From Ancylostoma caninum (Eukaryota > Nematoda > Chromadorea > Rhabditida > Ancylostomatidae), in NCBI GenBank assembly GCA_037903475.1, contig JBAJFG010000484.1:1116001-1180000 (forward strand): a DNA stretch of 64,000 nucleotides. Reading direction: 5' to 3'. Every line of letters begins with the position of its first letter. Within the stretch, counting starts at the first letter, position 1. Under the pieces are notes generated by a model that ran no database searches, was not told the DNA's origin, and saw nothing but the letters and a program-made list of their open reading frames with translations. Shown here in pieces: positions 11,501-24,900 of the stretch. Made by a program: the position numbers and the translations under genes.

Positions 11501-14500
11501 GCACAACCGTCAAGGATGGGTAGTCCCTCTGAAGAACATTTGTGAAAAAGTTTGTGTTTCCTTCCATTCTACAGGGAACTTTTCGAATACGTTTGTCTGT
11601 TTGAAGCTTGTATTCTGTCGATTCATGAGTGATACACATTGTTAGATAAAATGTGTGATCTATGATTAAGTTTTAAGGCAGGCATTCCATCAAATTTCTT
11701 CACTGACAACCGAAGTGTTACTTTGCAAGAGGCTCGTGCGCATGTTCTGCGCTCTCGTCTTGAGATGATTAGTGAGCCGAGTGCATGGCTCACAGAGCAC
11801 GATCCGTTGGTTTCGAAGTAATTTGCTTTTTCGTTTCTCTCAAGTCATAACTTTTGTACAATCGAAATGCTTAAGGAATGTTGACCTGATGTCGTATCTC
11901 GCCAGCGAATTAGACCCGCACGCTCTACAGACGCGTCTTGCACTCTACAACGAACAGACGTATGCTGATCGTGATCGAATACGAGTAGCTGGAAAATGTA
12001 GTCATTTTGTCGTAGTCATAGTTTCTTTTATATTGCTTTCATTGTGGTGGTACTATTTTCAGACTACAATAACATACAACTGGGCAAACGCATGTTTGGA
12101 CCAAGTAAAAAACAAAAATTTGTTTGCAGCATCACCGGAGGCATGGAGAGAAGGTGACGATATTCGTTATGAAATTGCTGATCCAGTACTAGTTTCCATC
12201 TTATGCCTTTGATAATCGTACGGTCGGATCAATTTTTTTAGGTTTGAAATCTTAGACAATCAAGTCAACCATCTTCCCTTTACTCATGCAGCATTTGACG
12301 AGAATTTGGACAAATGCAGGAATCCCAGTAAGCTTATCCGTTCTTTTGTAGTGCTTCACCACAAAATAGAATACAAGCGTGTTCACGTTACTATAGAATG
12401 CAAGCGTGTTCACGTTACTATGTCATTTTTTTATTGTATAACGCAGCACTTATTTCTATGTAGTTGGAGTTTTCAGTAGTTTCCGTATTCTCATACCATT
12501 TCCTTGTTGTTCTTGTTTATCTCATTGTAACATTTTCCAACACCTCCTTATACCTCTTACCTCCAGAAATTAAGGAGTGAAATGTCGCGACTCTTCGAGA
12601 GTAGTTCTGCGTTATCCGGCTGGTACTGAGGACACATTTATCCATGCCAATTATGTGAGCGGTGGCCCTTTATTCAATAGATTTATTGTGACTCAGGCGC
12701 CAATGGAGAATACGATAGGTAATCGTCAAAAAAATTATGCCAATCATCTAATAAAAATTTCGTAGCAGTAACATGTTGTATGCCATATGAAAAGCGTTTC
12801 GTGCTGTATTATTTTTTAAACTATTTTTGAGGAGACTTCTGGCGAATGGTGTGGCAGGAGAAAGCTCCATATATATTCATGCTGATTGGAAGAAAAGAGA
12901 AGGATCGGTGTGCGGATTATTGGCCACGGTAGGAGATTTGCACTGTTCGACTTCATGCATTTAAAAACATGATTTTGTTTTCCTGACCACCAACATTGCA
13001 GTCGTCCGGAGTCTGGTGCTTTGGACGTTAGCGGTCTACATGTTCATAATGTAGGAATATCTTCGTCACGTGATCCGATGTTCCGTGTCACATACATCCG
13101 CATTGTTGACGACTTTGGCGAGGAGGTAAGGCTAAAATTAATTTGCTGTTTCCATTTCAGTACGTTTGACTTCGTAATACAGAGGAATGTTCTTTTTCTC
13201 TACCTTCGTTTTTTCTTGAGTGCCGCTGCTGTTCTGATTTGCACAGATATTTATGTAGGTTCGTCATTTTCGCTCCGTTTATATTCGTAGATTTCATGTC
13301 GAGCCTAAAAATATGAGAGCTGGAATCGTTTTAGGGTAGCATAGATTGTGAACTTTTCTACTCCTGCACATGGATTACAACACATTTGAGAGTCTGAAAA
13401 AGTGTCTGATTTTTTTTGCTTTTTTTAAGTTCGACCCGCTCGTGTACCAAGATTTTTTTTTTGCTGCGCATTCTCTACTCACAACTATTGCTTCTATTAT
13501 GTCATTTCTGGCTCCATTTTGACCATGCGGCGGTTTTTTTTTTTTGAGAGAGAATGTGAATGGCAAGCTAATCTCGACATTCACTTTCTCATTTCGACTG
13601 TCTACAAGAAGTGTTGCTTAGTGTTAGAGTAGCGATGCTTCTAACAGCAAATATCGCCTTAGTAAAACTACACTGTCAGTGAAAAGAGAGACATCATAGT
13701 CAGCAGTAAAATTCTTGTGATACGTGTGATTTGGTTGAAGCACTTGCCCCGTGAGAATTTGCTCTTTCAGCATCGCGTTGAACACTGGCAAGCTGACATG
13801 AACAACTCGAGCAACCTGGACTCCCCACTTGCTATTCTTCGGCTGGCTAGAAATTCGGTCCGTCCTGTCATCATACATGACTGCCTCGGTCAGTAGTTCA
13901 GCTGTGTGGTTATTTCTGCTGTCTCACGAACTGTTCCTTCATTGCCAGCCATTTAAGGGATTTCGCGGGCTGCTTGCGTGGTAGCCACTGAAATCGCAAT
14001 TTGCAATATAATAAAAGGACCTACTTATAAGGTATGCCAACTTTCCCCAAGCAAATCATACATGTCAAATATTCTCGAAACGTTTGTCTTCAGCACCCCA
14101 TTCAAAAGGCTGTTCATTTCCTACGTCGTCAGAGGCCTTTCTCAGTGGAGACTCCTATGCAGTTCATATTCATTCACCGATGCGTACAGAAATTCTTCAG
14201 CAAAATATCAGGCCCTGTGCGCGACATGGCGCAGGACTACAAAAAGTGCGATTTCCTACTCTATCTAGTCTTGTCCAAATCTACCTATTCATTTCCATTT
14301 TAGGTGGTTGACGGAAAGAGCTGGGCGAATGTTCGTTGACAATTTAGATGCGCCGGTAAGAAACTTCAAACTATCTTTTTGTTTTATTTTTGATTAGAAA
14401 GTGGATAAATCAATTGCAGGTACCTGGTTATCGTCTTTTATCGCCGCGAGTTGATCCTGATCTCCTAAGACTGGTCCGTCGGCCACAGCGACCAAATGTC

Positions 14501-14509
14501 AGAAGGTAG
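4044..14509 (+). CDS. egg-4/5-like: PTP-domain pseudophosphatase, EGG-4/EGG-5-like (25 exons, 753 aa)
   Basis: Exons: 4044-4079, 4199-4290, 4876-5022, 9536-9617, 9683-9763, 10003-10107, 10202-10267, 10474-10547, 10760-10816, 10953-11055, 11182-11212, 11288-11375, 11429-11519, 11678-11817, 11876-11997, 12130-12153, 12256-12327, 12575-12718, 12832-12928, 13002-13125, 13771-13888, 13958-14031, 14094-14245, 14304-14355, 14420-14509. All phases join; 754 codons with TAG. The PTP fold spans about residues 445-715: the KNRY-like segment, FIVTQAP, DFWRMVWQE, ADYWPRR and the Q-loop ETPMQFIFIH are clear. The P-loop is HDCLGISR (628-635), so the catalytic Cys of HCx5R is Asp. The WPD loop is replaced by HWQADMNNSSN (from 597). 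It should therefore bind rather than hydrolyse phosphotyrosine ligands. C. elegans EGG-4/5 are pseudophosphatases of this size that restrain MBK-2 at the oocyte-to-embryo transition (from memory). Exons 4, 8, 9 and 10 have weaker splice sites. The AG|GTAGGA at the stop could also splice on to a further exon. Confidence 0.8.
5023..9535. other. 4.5-kb third intron of the EGG-like gene, otherwise empty
   Basis: Apart from the first exon of the antisense zinc-ribbon gene (5152-5595), I see no supported exon, RNA gene or mobile element here. There is a short GC-rich patch near 7728-7790 and a homopolymer T/G run at 9241-9263. The ORFs present are under 90 codons, lack splice-site context and look random. 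Confidence 0.5.
5616..5625 (-). promoter_or_regulatory. Splice acceptor before the zinc-ribbon gene start codon
   Basis: Read on the minus strand, CTTTTTTCAG ends at 5616 and the ATG is at 5595, about 20 bases into the exon. This is a strong nematode acceptor. It is either an SL trans-splice site or the 3' end of a 5' UTR intron. Confidence 0.45.
12369..12422. repeat. Tandem duplication of a 27-bp unit in an intron
   Basis: Two adjacent 27-bp units (12369-12395 and 12396-12422) share AAGCGTGTTCACGTTACTAT and differ at two positions. They lie in intron 17 of the EGG-like gene, so no coding effect is expected. Confidence 0.8.
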
Positions 14510-15931
14510 GAACTACTCTTGGAAGTTTCTTTGTTTTATCTAGAGAAGAGCATTTTAGAGAGGCACCCGACTGCGTTGGAGAACTGCCAATTCCGCTTAA
14601 CCCTAATAATGTTCTGTCCCATGCGAGAAGGGAGCTGGATGTTTAGATTTCTAACTAAAACAATTTCTACAGAGTTTAATGTCATGTAAATGTTTCTTGA
14701 TGTCATAAAATGATTAGAATGTGCATGTCGAAATCAGTGTTCCAGTAGGAATAGCAGACTAAATGATATACCGTTAATGCCCAGCGACTGCATACTTAGA
14801 GCAACTCAGAAGAATATTCAAAGATGTAATTTTTTACTGAATACCTTCTTGGTATCGGGGTGTTTCACTTCCACTTAGCGTAGCGTTTGTATTCACAAAT
14901 TTTATGATGCGGGGAATCCATTGACAGAGAAGAACGTTCGCGTCGATATGGTACCGGGGTCGTTTATGTTCCCGAGGAATATTGAGAAGTAAACTCAGTA
15001 GAGCGGAGGAATCATCTGGGCAGGAATACGCTGGAACGGGGCTAGTATTCATGAACTTATAAACCGAGTTAGACCAGATTAGAAAAGCAACTTTCACGTT
15101 CTGTTTCCGTTTACATTACATAGTCTATAGGTAAAACAGTTACGCCACCCAACGTCAGTTTGCGTCAAAGCGCTATACCCCCATATTGAGCATGGAGTAT
15201 GCTAGCCCTTTCAGTCTCCTATATTTTATCAACATTTCAAAATAGAATATGGAGCAGACACATTTCTCCACAAAATGAGATTGATGCACGCACAGTCAGC
15301 TTGGGTATTATCTTTCAGGAATTTGTTAATCAGGGGTTAAGAATCGATGACGTTGTTGAATCGCATAGAAATCCGCGTGAGCGTAGTCCTTATGTCGTTT
15401 TTGGCTCAGTCGACATACTTTCGATCATTTTCATAGGAATGATTCGTGTTTATTCTTCAGATCTACACGATTTCAAACGGGTAGTGTGATTCTTTTGCAC
15501 TCAATCTTCCCAAGGAAGAAATTCAGACAAATTCAGTGGTAACAAAGGCGCATACATATACAGTGCTTCTCCTTCTTCTCCCGTCTTTTCCACCCCCACT
15601 ATTCCGGGAATTGTGAATTTTTTTCTCTAGTACCATCATGACCAGCACCAAAATAACCTCGGTACCCTACTTTTAGCTCACGGCAGCAATCCTAGCTTTT
15701 TAAAACCTTATTTTTCTTCCAAACCACTAGGCTTTGTGAGCACTTGGTGTCACCGAGTGGAACCGCGGGCTAGAAATGTGTGCAACGTGATGATGCTGAA
15801 CCACCATAGTTAATTCATTCTGGTTTTGAAGTGGGCATATGAAGAGATATCAAGAGATACCGTTTATTGTACAAACACATAATGAAATAGAGTAACAATG
15901 TATCACAACTTTGTAAAGTGAGTCCTGGTGA
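14510..15931. other. Tail-to-tail intergenic region between the EGG-like and unc-8-like genes
   Basis: The region separates two converging genes and should hold both 3' UTRs and polyadenylation signals; AATAAA-like strings occur but none is decisive. ORFs at 14834-15097 (minus) and 15199-15489 (plus) are under 100 codons, with no splice-site or family support, and I do not call them. Confidence 0.4.
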
Positions 15932-18900
15932 TCATATTTGAACGAGCGATTTTGACTTCTCATTAGTTGGTGTTGGAGCGTACTTTTTCTCGCTGTCATT
16001 TCGCTCATCCTTCATCATTCTATCGTTCCTACGTCGAAAGCATATCGATACTACATCCACTACGAGCACTATAACTTCCATAACCGTGATCACGGAAAAT
16101 CCTGGAAGAAAAAGGATGTTTTCATGGCTTCAACGAGGAAGTGGACACTGTACAATGAAACAGACCCAGCCATAAGCCAAGATGTCCACCAAAATCTGCA
16201 ATGAGGTTAACAAGTCCATATGCTTCGGATTCCTGGAGCAACTCGTAGTTAAGTTGTTCGTAGAATACCTTAAAGAACATCATTTTCCAGCTATTGTATG
16301 CTCTTCGAGTACAACTTAGTAGGGCTTCGTTTAATCCAGGTGGCCGGTAGTCCTCGATGACTATATACAAGTGTGTTTTACAAACCTCGACCATAGCTGC
16401 ATTTAGACGGTAATAGTTCTCGCATTCCGACTCGGTCATACCATCGCAATCTCCGAGCTGAAAGTGGATTACTATAGATATTTGATTCTACATCCATATG
16501 TGCCTATACCAATCCAAGCAATGCAAGCCCGGTTTTTAGCATTTGATTGTGTGTGAGGCTACAACACAGGGGGATTGGGGATCGTTCTACTTGTACTACT
16601 ACAGTAACACAAACAATTGTGCAACCTAGAGGACAGCTAGTGTTTGTGCAGAATTGTGAGTTTCTAGTTGTGGAGCAGTATGAAAAGCATGGTCATACCC
16701 CGGAATTTTCCTGAAAATGAAAACAGTTAGGGAAACTCGACTTATCGGATAGAAGCACTGAAAAATCCAATATATAGAACGGAAAAACATAATACGATGA
16801 CGGAAGTATGACGTGAAGAATACATAACAAGGAAGATATTTTTGTCCGTCACTGGTTGGCTAGCTCTGCCTCAACATCCTAGAAGTCATAGCTTCTTTTT
16901 TTTCCAACGGGGGTTTGATGCACTAGTCATGAAAATCATACTCTTTTGTACCGTAATCCTGCATTTGTAGGGACTACTGGAAGTGTAGGGTAGAAGAGAT
17001 GCCTACAGAATCTTTGAAACTTTGTGCAGTATTGTACTGTGAGTATTATTTGAGATGGTGCTTATGATTATCAACATTATTTCGCAGTATACTGTCATTT
17101 TCTCCCGCTTTTTATCTACAGTAGCCCTATTGTAACGTACACATACGTTACGTACAGTATGATCACGATTTCCATAGCACATCAAATAACCTCCAGAGGT
17201 GATGCTGAGGTGAAATTCTTGTTTTTGAAGGATTTGGGCAGAACTAGCCGTGTAATGGCATTGCTTATATTAAGCTTAACTGTTTGCATCGATAGCAAAT
17301 TTATCTCCTATTTGAAAAAGATCAGAACTAAATGGCTATCACGAAAAAGAACTTTGTCTTTTTTTCTGTAAAAACACATTCTAACAGCTCTCTTACGTCA
17401 GTTGCTCCTGATGGCCAACGACTGGCCGAAAACGTGACTTCATGTACAATTTCGGTGCATCTTTGTTTGCATTCACAGTTCATTCTTTCTGTCACATGAT
17501 GAAAATCTCCAACTGATCCAATATTTCGTTCCAAGCAGTCCCCTGAAGCCAAAGCATTCACCCGGAAGTTTTGTATAATAAAAAGTAAAGTGTACTCACT
17601 GGCCGTTGCGTTAAATGCTGAACAGTGTTTGCTGTTCTGGGGGACAGGAAATCTTGGATCTCCACATGAACAGTCGCGGATCAGGTTTGTTTGGAAACAG
17701 CTGCGATGACAGCCCTGAGGTGAGAGCAATTCTGGAGATGCATCTGAGCTTTCAGTAACTGTCACCCACCTCTGGATGATAATCGTAGTGCTGGTAGATA
17801 TAATCGCTTTTGTTGAAGGTTTCTGTGTGAATGCAATCCCCATATGGACTTGACAGTCTTTGAATAAGTTTCTGGAAAGTGACATCGAGGCGATGGAGCA
17901 CAAACTTCCAAAAAAAAAGCGAAGTTTACCTTCTTCATACCAAAACTGCTCGCGAAGCCAACTGGAGCTGAGTAGCCAAATGTGTCCGGAAACGGATATT
18001 CGGTAGGAGCGTGGATAGCAAGACGTACTCCAGCGGATTCCGATGTTGACATGTAGTCAGAAGTGTTTACAAACAATAGGACCCTTATGCCTGAAAATTA
18101 TAATGAAGAGAGCACTCATATCCCGAATCGAATTGAAGATGTAATGAGTAAGATTAGTTTGGTACTGGTACTCACCATACATTGGTCCGGCACGGCTGCT
18201 AGTGTAGTTATTATTGACATCATAATTGAACGTGAAACAATTTCCAAATTCTGGATCCACATGCAGTCGGAAGTCCCTTAAGTAAAAGTGCAGTAAATAC
18301 CTCTTTCCTGGGTGAATTAACTCCATAGACGTACTCCTCAATATCGCATTCATGTCCATTGAATGAGCACATTTCAATGAATTCGCGCTTGCTCTGCGAT
18401 AGTGCCACACGCTGTTCTGCTGACAATGCAGACATCGTGAACATTAGATTTTCCTTTGCCTTGGTGAGCATAGCCACTCCGTCAGTCATTCCCTTAATAT
18501 TACAATAATTAATACAGTATGAAACTTCATTTCTGTTTGGGAATAGTCGTGCAATTATGAGATTATATTACCGAAAAACCCATAGCCTTGATGGTTTCCG
18601 GATTACTGACGATTGCTCTCTGATTCGGACGACTCGTTGGCATTGCTGAAAAATGTGCTCGATGTAGAAGAGCAGAGTGCAGGTTGAAGTGTTGGAAAGC
18701 ATGATGTGCTATGCCGTTTTGCGATTCATGAGCTCACTGCAACTGCATTGTGAAAGATCCAAACTTCTTACCTGTTACCAGTTCTTATAAAAGTTTCCTA
18801 TTCTTAGCTATCCTGGATAATCCAGGAAAAGTAAACTGAAGAACGTAGCGAAGAAAATAAGTGTTACTTCCCACACGTAAATGGTGAAGAATGATAGGTG

Positions 18901-21900
18901 CTGAGCGAGGTCATCATTGCGGATGTGGTAGGAAGAAATCGGTGCGAGTGTACAAACAGCTTTGGTATTTTCGATTCGACTCACACATTAGTGCAACCCA
19001 CAAACTTATAACATTTCCACTCTTTCTTCATGGTAACCTACGTGGCAGCGTGGTGGCGGTACTAGTAGGAGGAGCAGGAGCAGTGGTTGCAGATGTGGTA
19101 GTAGTAGCAGGTTCAGGTGTAGTGGGGATAGTGGAAGGGATAGTAGTCGTGGTTATATCTGCTAAATTCTCTAGGGAACGTTAAGGAAAAAAAAGGTGAG
19201 AGTGGGAAGAGGGAGAAAAGCCAGGAAAAACGCAATGTCTGAAGGAAGAAGTTTCCAAACTTACATGTTGTCGTCGATGGTGTGGTGGTGGTTGTCGCTG
19301 AAAAGAAATTCATTTACTTCTTAGCCTTCAAAAGAATTTCATCCACTTCTTAACTCAAAAAAATACAAGATGCAGACGAAGCAAGATGACTGGACACGCT
19401 CAATATTCGTGTTTAACAGGAAATACAAACATTTTTTAGGAGAGAGGTTCGGAAGGAAAAATTACCGATTTCAAGTGGAATAAATACCCAACAATCACGC
19501 AATGCGCGTGTTTTGTGAGGCTAGTTATGTTCGGAATAGCAACCCAGCAAAAGCACTTAGTAACACGCAAGTGCTTGTTGTCATTCTGGATCTATTTTTT
19601 GAGATGCTTCTCAGGCATGTCCAGAATTGGACGGATGTTCTCACAAGGCTTCTACGCTGATTCAGCTCTTCTGACGAAGTTCTCTGATCCTCTTACCTTT
19701 GAGAAGAAAACAGTTGTAGCTACGAATGCGTAGAAGTAAGTCAAAAGTTGTAAAAGCCGAGATTTATCAAGAACTTTGCGGTCAATACTGAGCCATTGTT
19801 GAAAAGTGCGGCTTAGTCATCGCTCCTGGACTTCAGTGAGAATCCTTGGGACGTGGAGGGTTATGATAGGAATGGGCTGTGAGACCGATATCGCCTACTC
19901 GCCAGTTATGTACGTGACAGGTCAATCCCGGATTTTGGGCCCACGGCAAAGAGGATGCATACTTTATTGGGATTACCCAGTGTAAACGTTTTACATTACC
20001 CAGACTCGCCCATCGTTAATATGGGTGTCGACACGTTTACCCTTGGTAATCTCGACAGTGTCTTTGATGCATCCAGGCCCAGGATAATGCTCGCTCCCGA
20101 AGCGCGGCCTAGATGAACTATGTATATTCTTGACCATCGAGATAGTTGTGTTGTTTTTGTTCGTTTAGATATGCACAGATGAGTATTTGCCAATTCCTTA
20201 GTGTGCAGCAGTAATACAACCACAACAAAAAGAGTCACGGACGACCCCAAATCCTGGAACCACTACGATGCTGGAACCAAGGGAACTAAAAAGGAGAATC
20301 CAAGAATCCATCAATTCTCTTCTTGTTGTATAGTAAAAGAGTAATTGAGTGGCCGGGGCAGGAATAAAAGGCGCCCCGGATTGTCTTGGGGGGAAGTCCT
20401 CCCTTTCTCCTTCCTTGTCCGCTATGTTGTAGTTCTCTCTATTCCTGAGATGCCATTTCTCTCCTTTTCTCCCTCCGGTGTCTCTGGTATCGTCTCTTGT
20501 AAGATGTTGTGACGTGGCTGGCCTAATAAATGGTGTGGGTACGTGTTGGAAACACGATAGAGAAAGAAAGACTATCCCCGTTGGTTAAGGTCACCTTACT
20601 GCCGTTTCACTCGCGTACCCGTTTTCACCCATAGATAAAAACTTGGACAAAAGTTACAACAACAACGGCGATGACCTTACATTAGGACCAGCTTGCGCCT
20701 TATCCACCTTATTTTCTGCTGCATCCCGAAACTACGCTGGGAAGTATGACTTACTCGTTGTTGTCGTAGTGGTTTTGTTTGAGTCGTCGACCCAAAGTTT
20801 TCGGATCTCCACAGGCTCTTTTCCAATGCAGTATGGTGCCTAGAAAAAGTGTTGTAGACCATTGAATGCATTGAAGTCTACTTCTCACCTATCATGCAGT
20901 TGGATGTTTAGTGACAGATGATATCATTACGTGTAAAGGGTATGATCACTTTGTGCAGTACTTGTGTTAACAATACTAACAAGGCAGTTGTACTTTGTGC
21001 AGTTATCGAGAAACGAGGCGAGAAAAAAGTTTTTCTTCGGGATAGCTGAAGGTGGTAGCTTGATTGGCAAGGAATGAACTACGTAGATAGTAGTGCAGTG
21101 CACTAGAACACGTGTTCAGGACTCGAAAAGTTCAATTTTCTCCGGTTTTTATTTCATATAAGGGTAATACGTAAAATTGCGCACAATGATGGGGACTTTT
21201 CTTATCTACAGATGTATTAATACCAGTATTTCCTGATTATTTACTATTAATGTGCTCATTCTCGTTGTGCATCACAGAATATACACTGTTTGTACATGGA
21301 GAACAGATTGACCGTACACACGACATGCTAATGATGTGATTTACGTTCCTTTACAATCCTATGGAGAACCTTCCTTACCTTAGTGAATCCATGCGACTTT
21401 TCTAAAGGCTGAAAACCGTTGAGGATTTATTTTGAATTAGATGTCACAAGGAAATGCGGACGTAGGAGATAAAAATGATTAATACTAACAAATAAAGATA
21501 TATATATATATAAAGTCGTATATGTACATATAAGACCTATCATCTTATGCCTAAATCTCATGGCAATGCTGTTAAGTTCTGGTGCTTAGAACCTTGTGCA
21601 GAAACCATTATGAAGACTCAGGATAGAAGCATTAGCAATTGAATAAAATTGTGGACTCACATCGTCTATATCAGCACTTTCAGTTCGATTCCGGCATTTA
21701 CACGGCCACTCTAACAAATTTTCTTTGGCTACTTCATCCTCCGGTAAACTGTAGTCACAGTAGCCATCTTCTTTGCACGATGGACATGTATGATCGAACC
21801 ATACACTACAAGAAAAATTTCATGTTCCCATACATCCATAATTGCCTTCACGTCCATACCTTATGTTGAAGCAGGGCCATGCCACCATCATGTCGCGATC

Positions 21901-24900
21901 ATATGTGCACACGCATTTCGAATTCTGCAGTAACATCTATTATATTAAAAAGTGACGAGAATATGCACACAAATGCCACTTGTGGCTGAAGTGTAATGGT
22001 GCTTGCAGAACGGAAGAAAAAACAGGAAATACCCTCACTGCGGGAAAAAAGGGACAAGATCATCGCAGGAAGAATCCAGAGCAGTACTTCCTCAATCCTA
22101 ACAAAGATAGGAGGCAGTTTTAATGTGTGCATATTTACAAAGAAGATACACTTTGGTTGAAAATGTGGTTGTTAACAAAGACATGTGATCCTTAAGTTTT
22201 AATTAATTTTCGAGGATTAAGGAGTTGCATACGCCCCCTTAGCACTGGCACTGATCCAAGCAGCAGCATTATAGGAGGTGGAGAGCTCCCACTGTAGCAT
22301 TCCTCTTCATGAAAGAGGAAGAAGTGGAGAGAGAAAGGAAGAGAAAGAAAAAGTCGAGGAGAAAGTTGTGGTGAGGTCATGTTGAGGCCAGGACTCTCAA
22401 AGTAGTAAAATTCCGGAATATATCATACCCAACATGGTATTCCTACCATCATTATTCTTGCTATAGAACGTAGACATGTGTGAGGTGAATAAAATTTACC
22501 TCGTCTTTTGGAGGAGTTTCAAAGCGAATACACTCCATATCGAGATTGCCAACACATTTGCAATGGGCTTCAATCGCCTCGAACCTTGGTTTGAATGAGG
22601 TCTAAAGTAATGCAATACTTGGGAAGATAATTTGAAAAGCTAGGAAGTATAGAAATTTAGTACTCGTTCTTCTGCGTAACTCATGATAGAACTAAAACTA
22701 GAATTGAGATTACTTTATAACTGCCTTGATTTACTTTCAGAAGTGGTACTTACATCCCTCTTCACACGTCGTCGAATTTCTCCACGGGCGAGCTGCTGTT
22801 TCCTTAATTCCTCTTGCCCTTGGGCGATTTCTTTTGCAAACAATTGCTGGACCTACAGAAAAGCAAAGAATGATGCCTTGTTCATAAAAACATGGGTAAT
22901 AAATCATGACGTACTCTTTTTGCTGATTCGACTTGGTGCTGCTTCCGTCTGAATTTCGGTTTCTTTGGTTTATCTGTTTTGCTGTGCGTTTTTGCGTTGT
23001 CGTACACATCCATCTGAAAGTTTTGAAATTTACAAAACTTTGAAAAGGACTGAAAGATTGCTCCTGTCATTGTGGGCCTTTTGTTTTTCTTAGCCCAAAA
23101 CTCAGTAATGCATAGCTTGCTCCGAGGAAAGAATGATCATTGGTCCAAGCTTTAGCTGTTTTGCGTACTACCTTCAATGATAGCAGTGAAAGGCTACAAA
23201 CATCAAACTTTATTAGATCTGAAAGAAATGGTGAGAGCTAAATCACAAAAATAAATTGCCATCAGCGAATTGGATCGTGTACATTTCATTCCGGACACCT
23301 CAATGAAAACTATATGTTAGGGTGGTCCGAAAGTTTTGTAGCAACATTTATCCTTCATCCAGAATTTTTTATGTTCTACTTCTCTTTAACTATAAGAATT
23401 GGCAGAGTAGGCTTCATCCATGAACAATACTGTTTTGAATACTTGAAAAAAGTGTAAAATTTACTACGAGACTTTCAGAGCAACCTAACACGATCTGAAA
23501 ACCCTCCGGATGCCACACTGCATAATTTTTTCTCCTGATTTCATTGCTCATATGACTTTATGTGGTCATTCTTCCTGAGAATACTCATTTATTAAGTAAT
23601 TATTTGATATTTAGGCAAAGTCTTGCGTCGATTCCGTGTGGAAACGATGCTAATATCAATTTAGTCGAGTTTTCCAAACTTATAGAAACATGATTTGTTT
23701 GCTGTTGGGTCGGATTACTATATATTTGATAAAAGATGAACACACGCATGATAATCATAGTTCATGAGCGCGCGGTTGTGGAGGAAAACGTGACAGTTGC
23801 GGAGATGCTATCCCCCCGCTAGGAGGTATAAAAAAACCTGGTTCTGGATAGGGATCCGCTGCCCTATTTTATGCTCATTTCGACAACATTACTGCTGCAA
23901 AAAGTATAATACAATAGGGACAGCAAGGCAGAGTTTGGATGGGCTCTTTCCAAAGCGAGTTGTTCTAGAATAGACCTGTGCTCTTGGCCACACAGCTGAT
24001 GCAGGGTGAAACAGGTGGCCTTTTGAAATAAGGTTTTGAGGAAAAAAAAGTAGAGGAGTGATTTTCGTGGTTTTGTGCACAATGACACCGTCTCGAGTCG
24101 TTTTTCTTACTAAATGAGGGTTTTTGCAGCATTTTTACAACTCTGTAACGAAACTATAAATATAATATTTCTATTCTATGCGAGTTTTGTAGTATAGGCA
24201 TAATATTGAAGTTCTTGCATAGAGCGATCCGATAACAAACAAAGACTCCAATTTACATGTAAAGAAATCAAAAATACCACCATCAAATTGATTCACAACA
24301 AGTACACCATTCTCAGTTTTTGGTAGTAGTCTGTAGCGACGTGAGCTATGTGAAGGATCCTGATAGTGCATAGACAGACGTCGTTCACATGAAGATGAAA
24401 TATAGATTGCTTGTTCAGACTGTGCTGCATTCTTTTTCCCCCTTTTTCTAGGAATGCTTAACAAATAAATTAACACGGCGCAGTAACAGGAAGCTAACCG
24501 TGACAGACCAACACGTTGCCCCGATGATTTATGGCCGAGCTTCTGCAGTTCTCGCTGGCACGAGGATGCAAGTTCCAGGATGATCAGCGTTTACTTGTTT
24601 AAAGCCGCCTTCATTTATGCCATATGATTGGTGGACATGTGTTTAGGCTAACTGTCGCTCAGTGTCTATTGTCTGATAAAATGCGGAAGTAAATGAAACG
24701 GATGGGTGGATGTTGATCGATATATAGACAGACACATTCAGAATTCAAGAAAGCAGTTTTTAGTAGGGATACTTGTTGGCTGAGTTATCGATAGCAGTTG
24801 GCTCTGCTTATTGTGCACATACGAAAGCTTTGATGTTTTGTGTACATCATGTTCAAGGGCTAGTGTTACTTTACGGAAAATAGATATTTTGATCTTGGTT

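Noticed and set aside
14834..15489. Two ORFs of 87 and 96 codons in the convergent intergenic region, considered as additional exons of the pseudophosphatase.
   Set aside because: The PTP domain is already complete, neither ORF resembles a PTP C-terminus, and one is on the wrong strand.
24171..24476. 101-codon minus-strand ORF in the unc-8 second intron.
   Set aside because: No degenerin similarity and no splice sites; of a length expected by chance in AT-rich intron.
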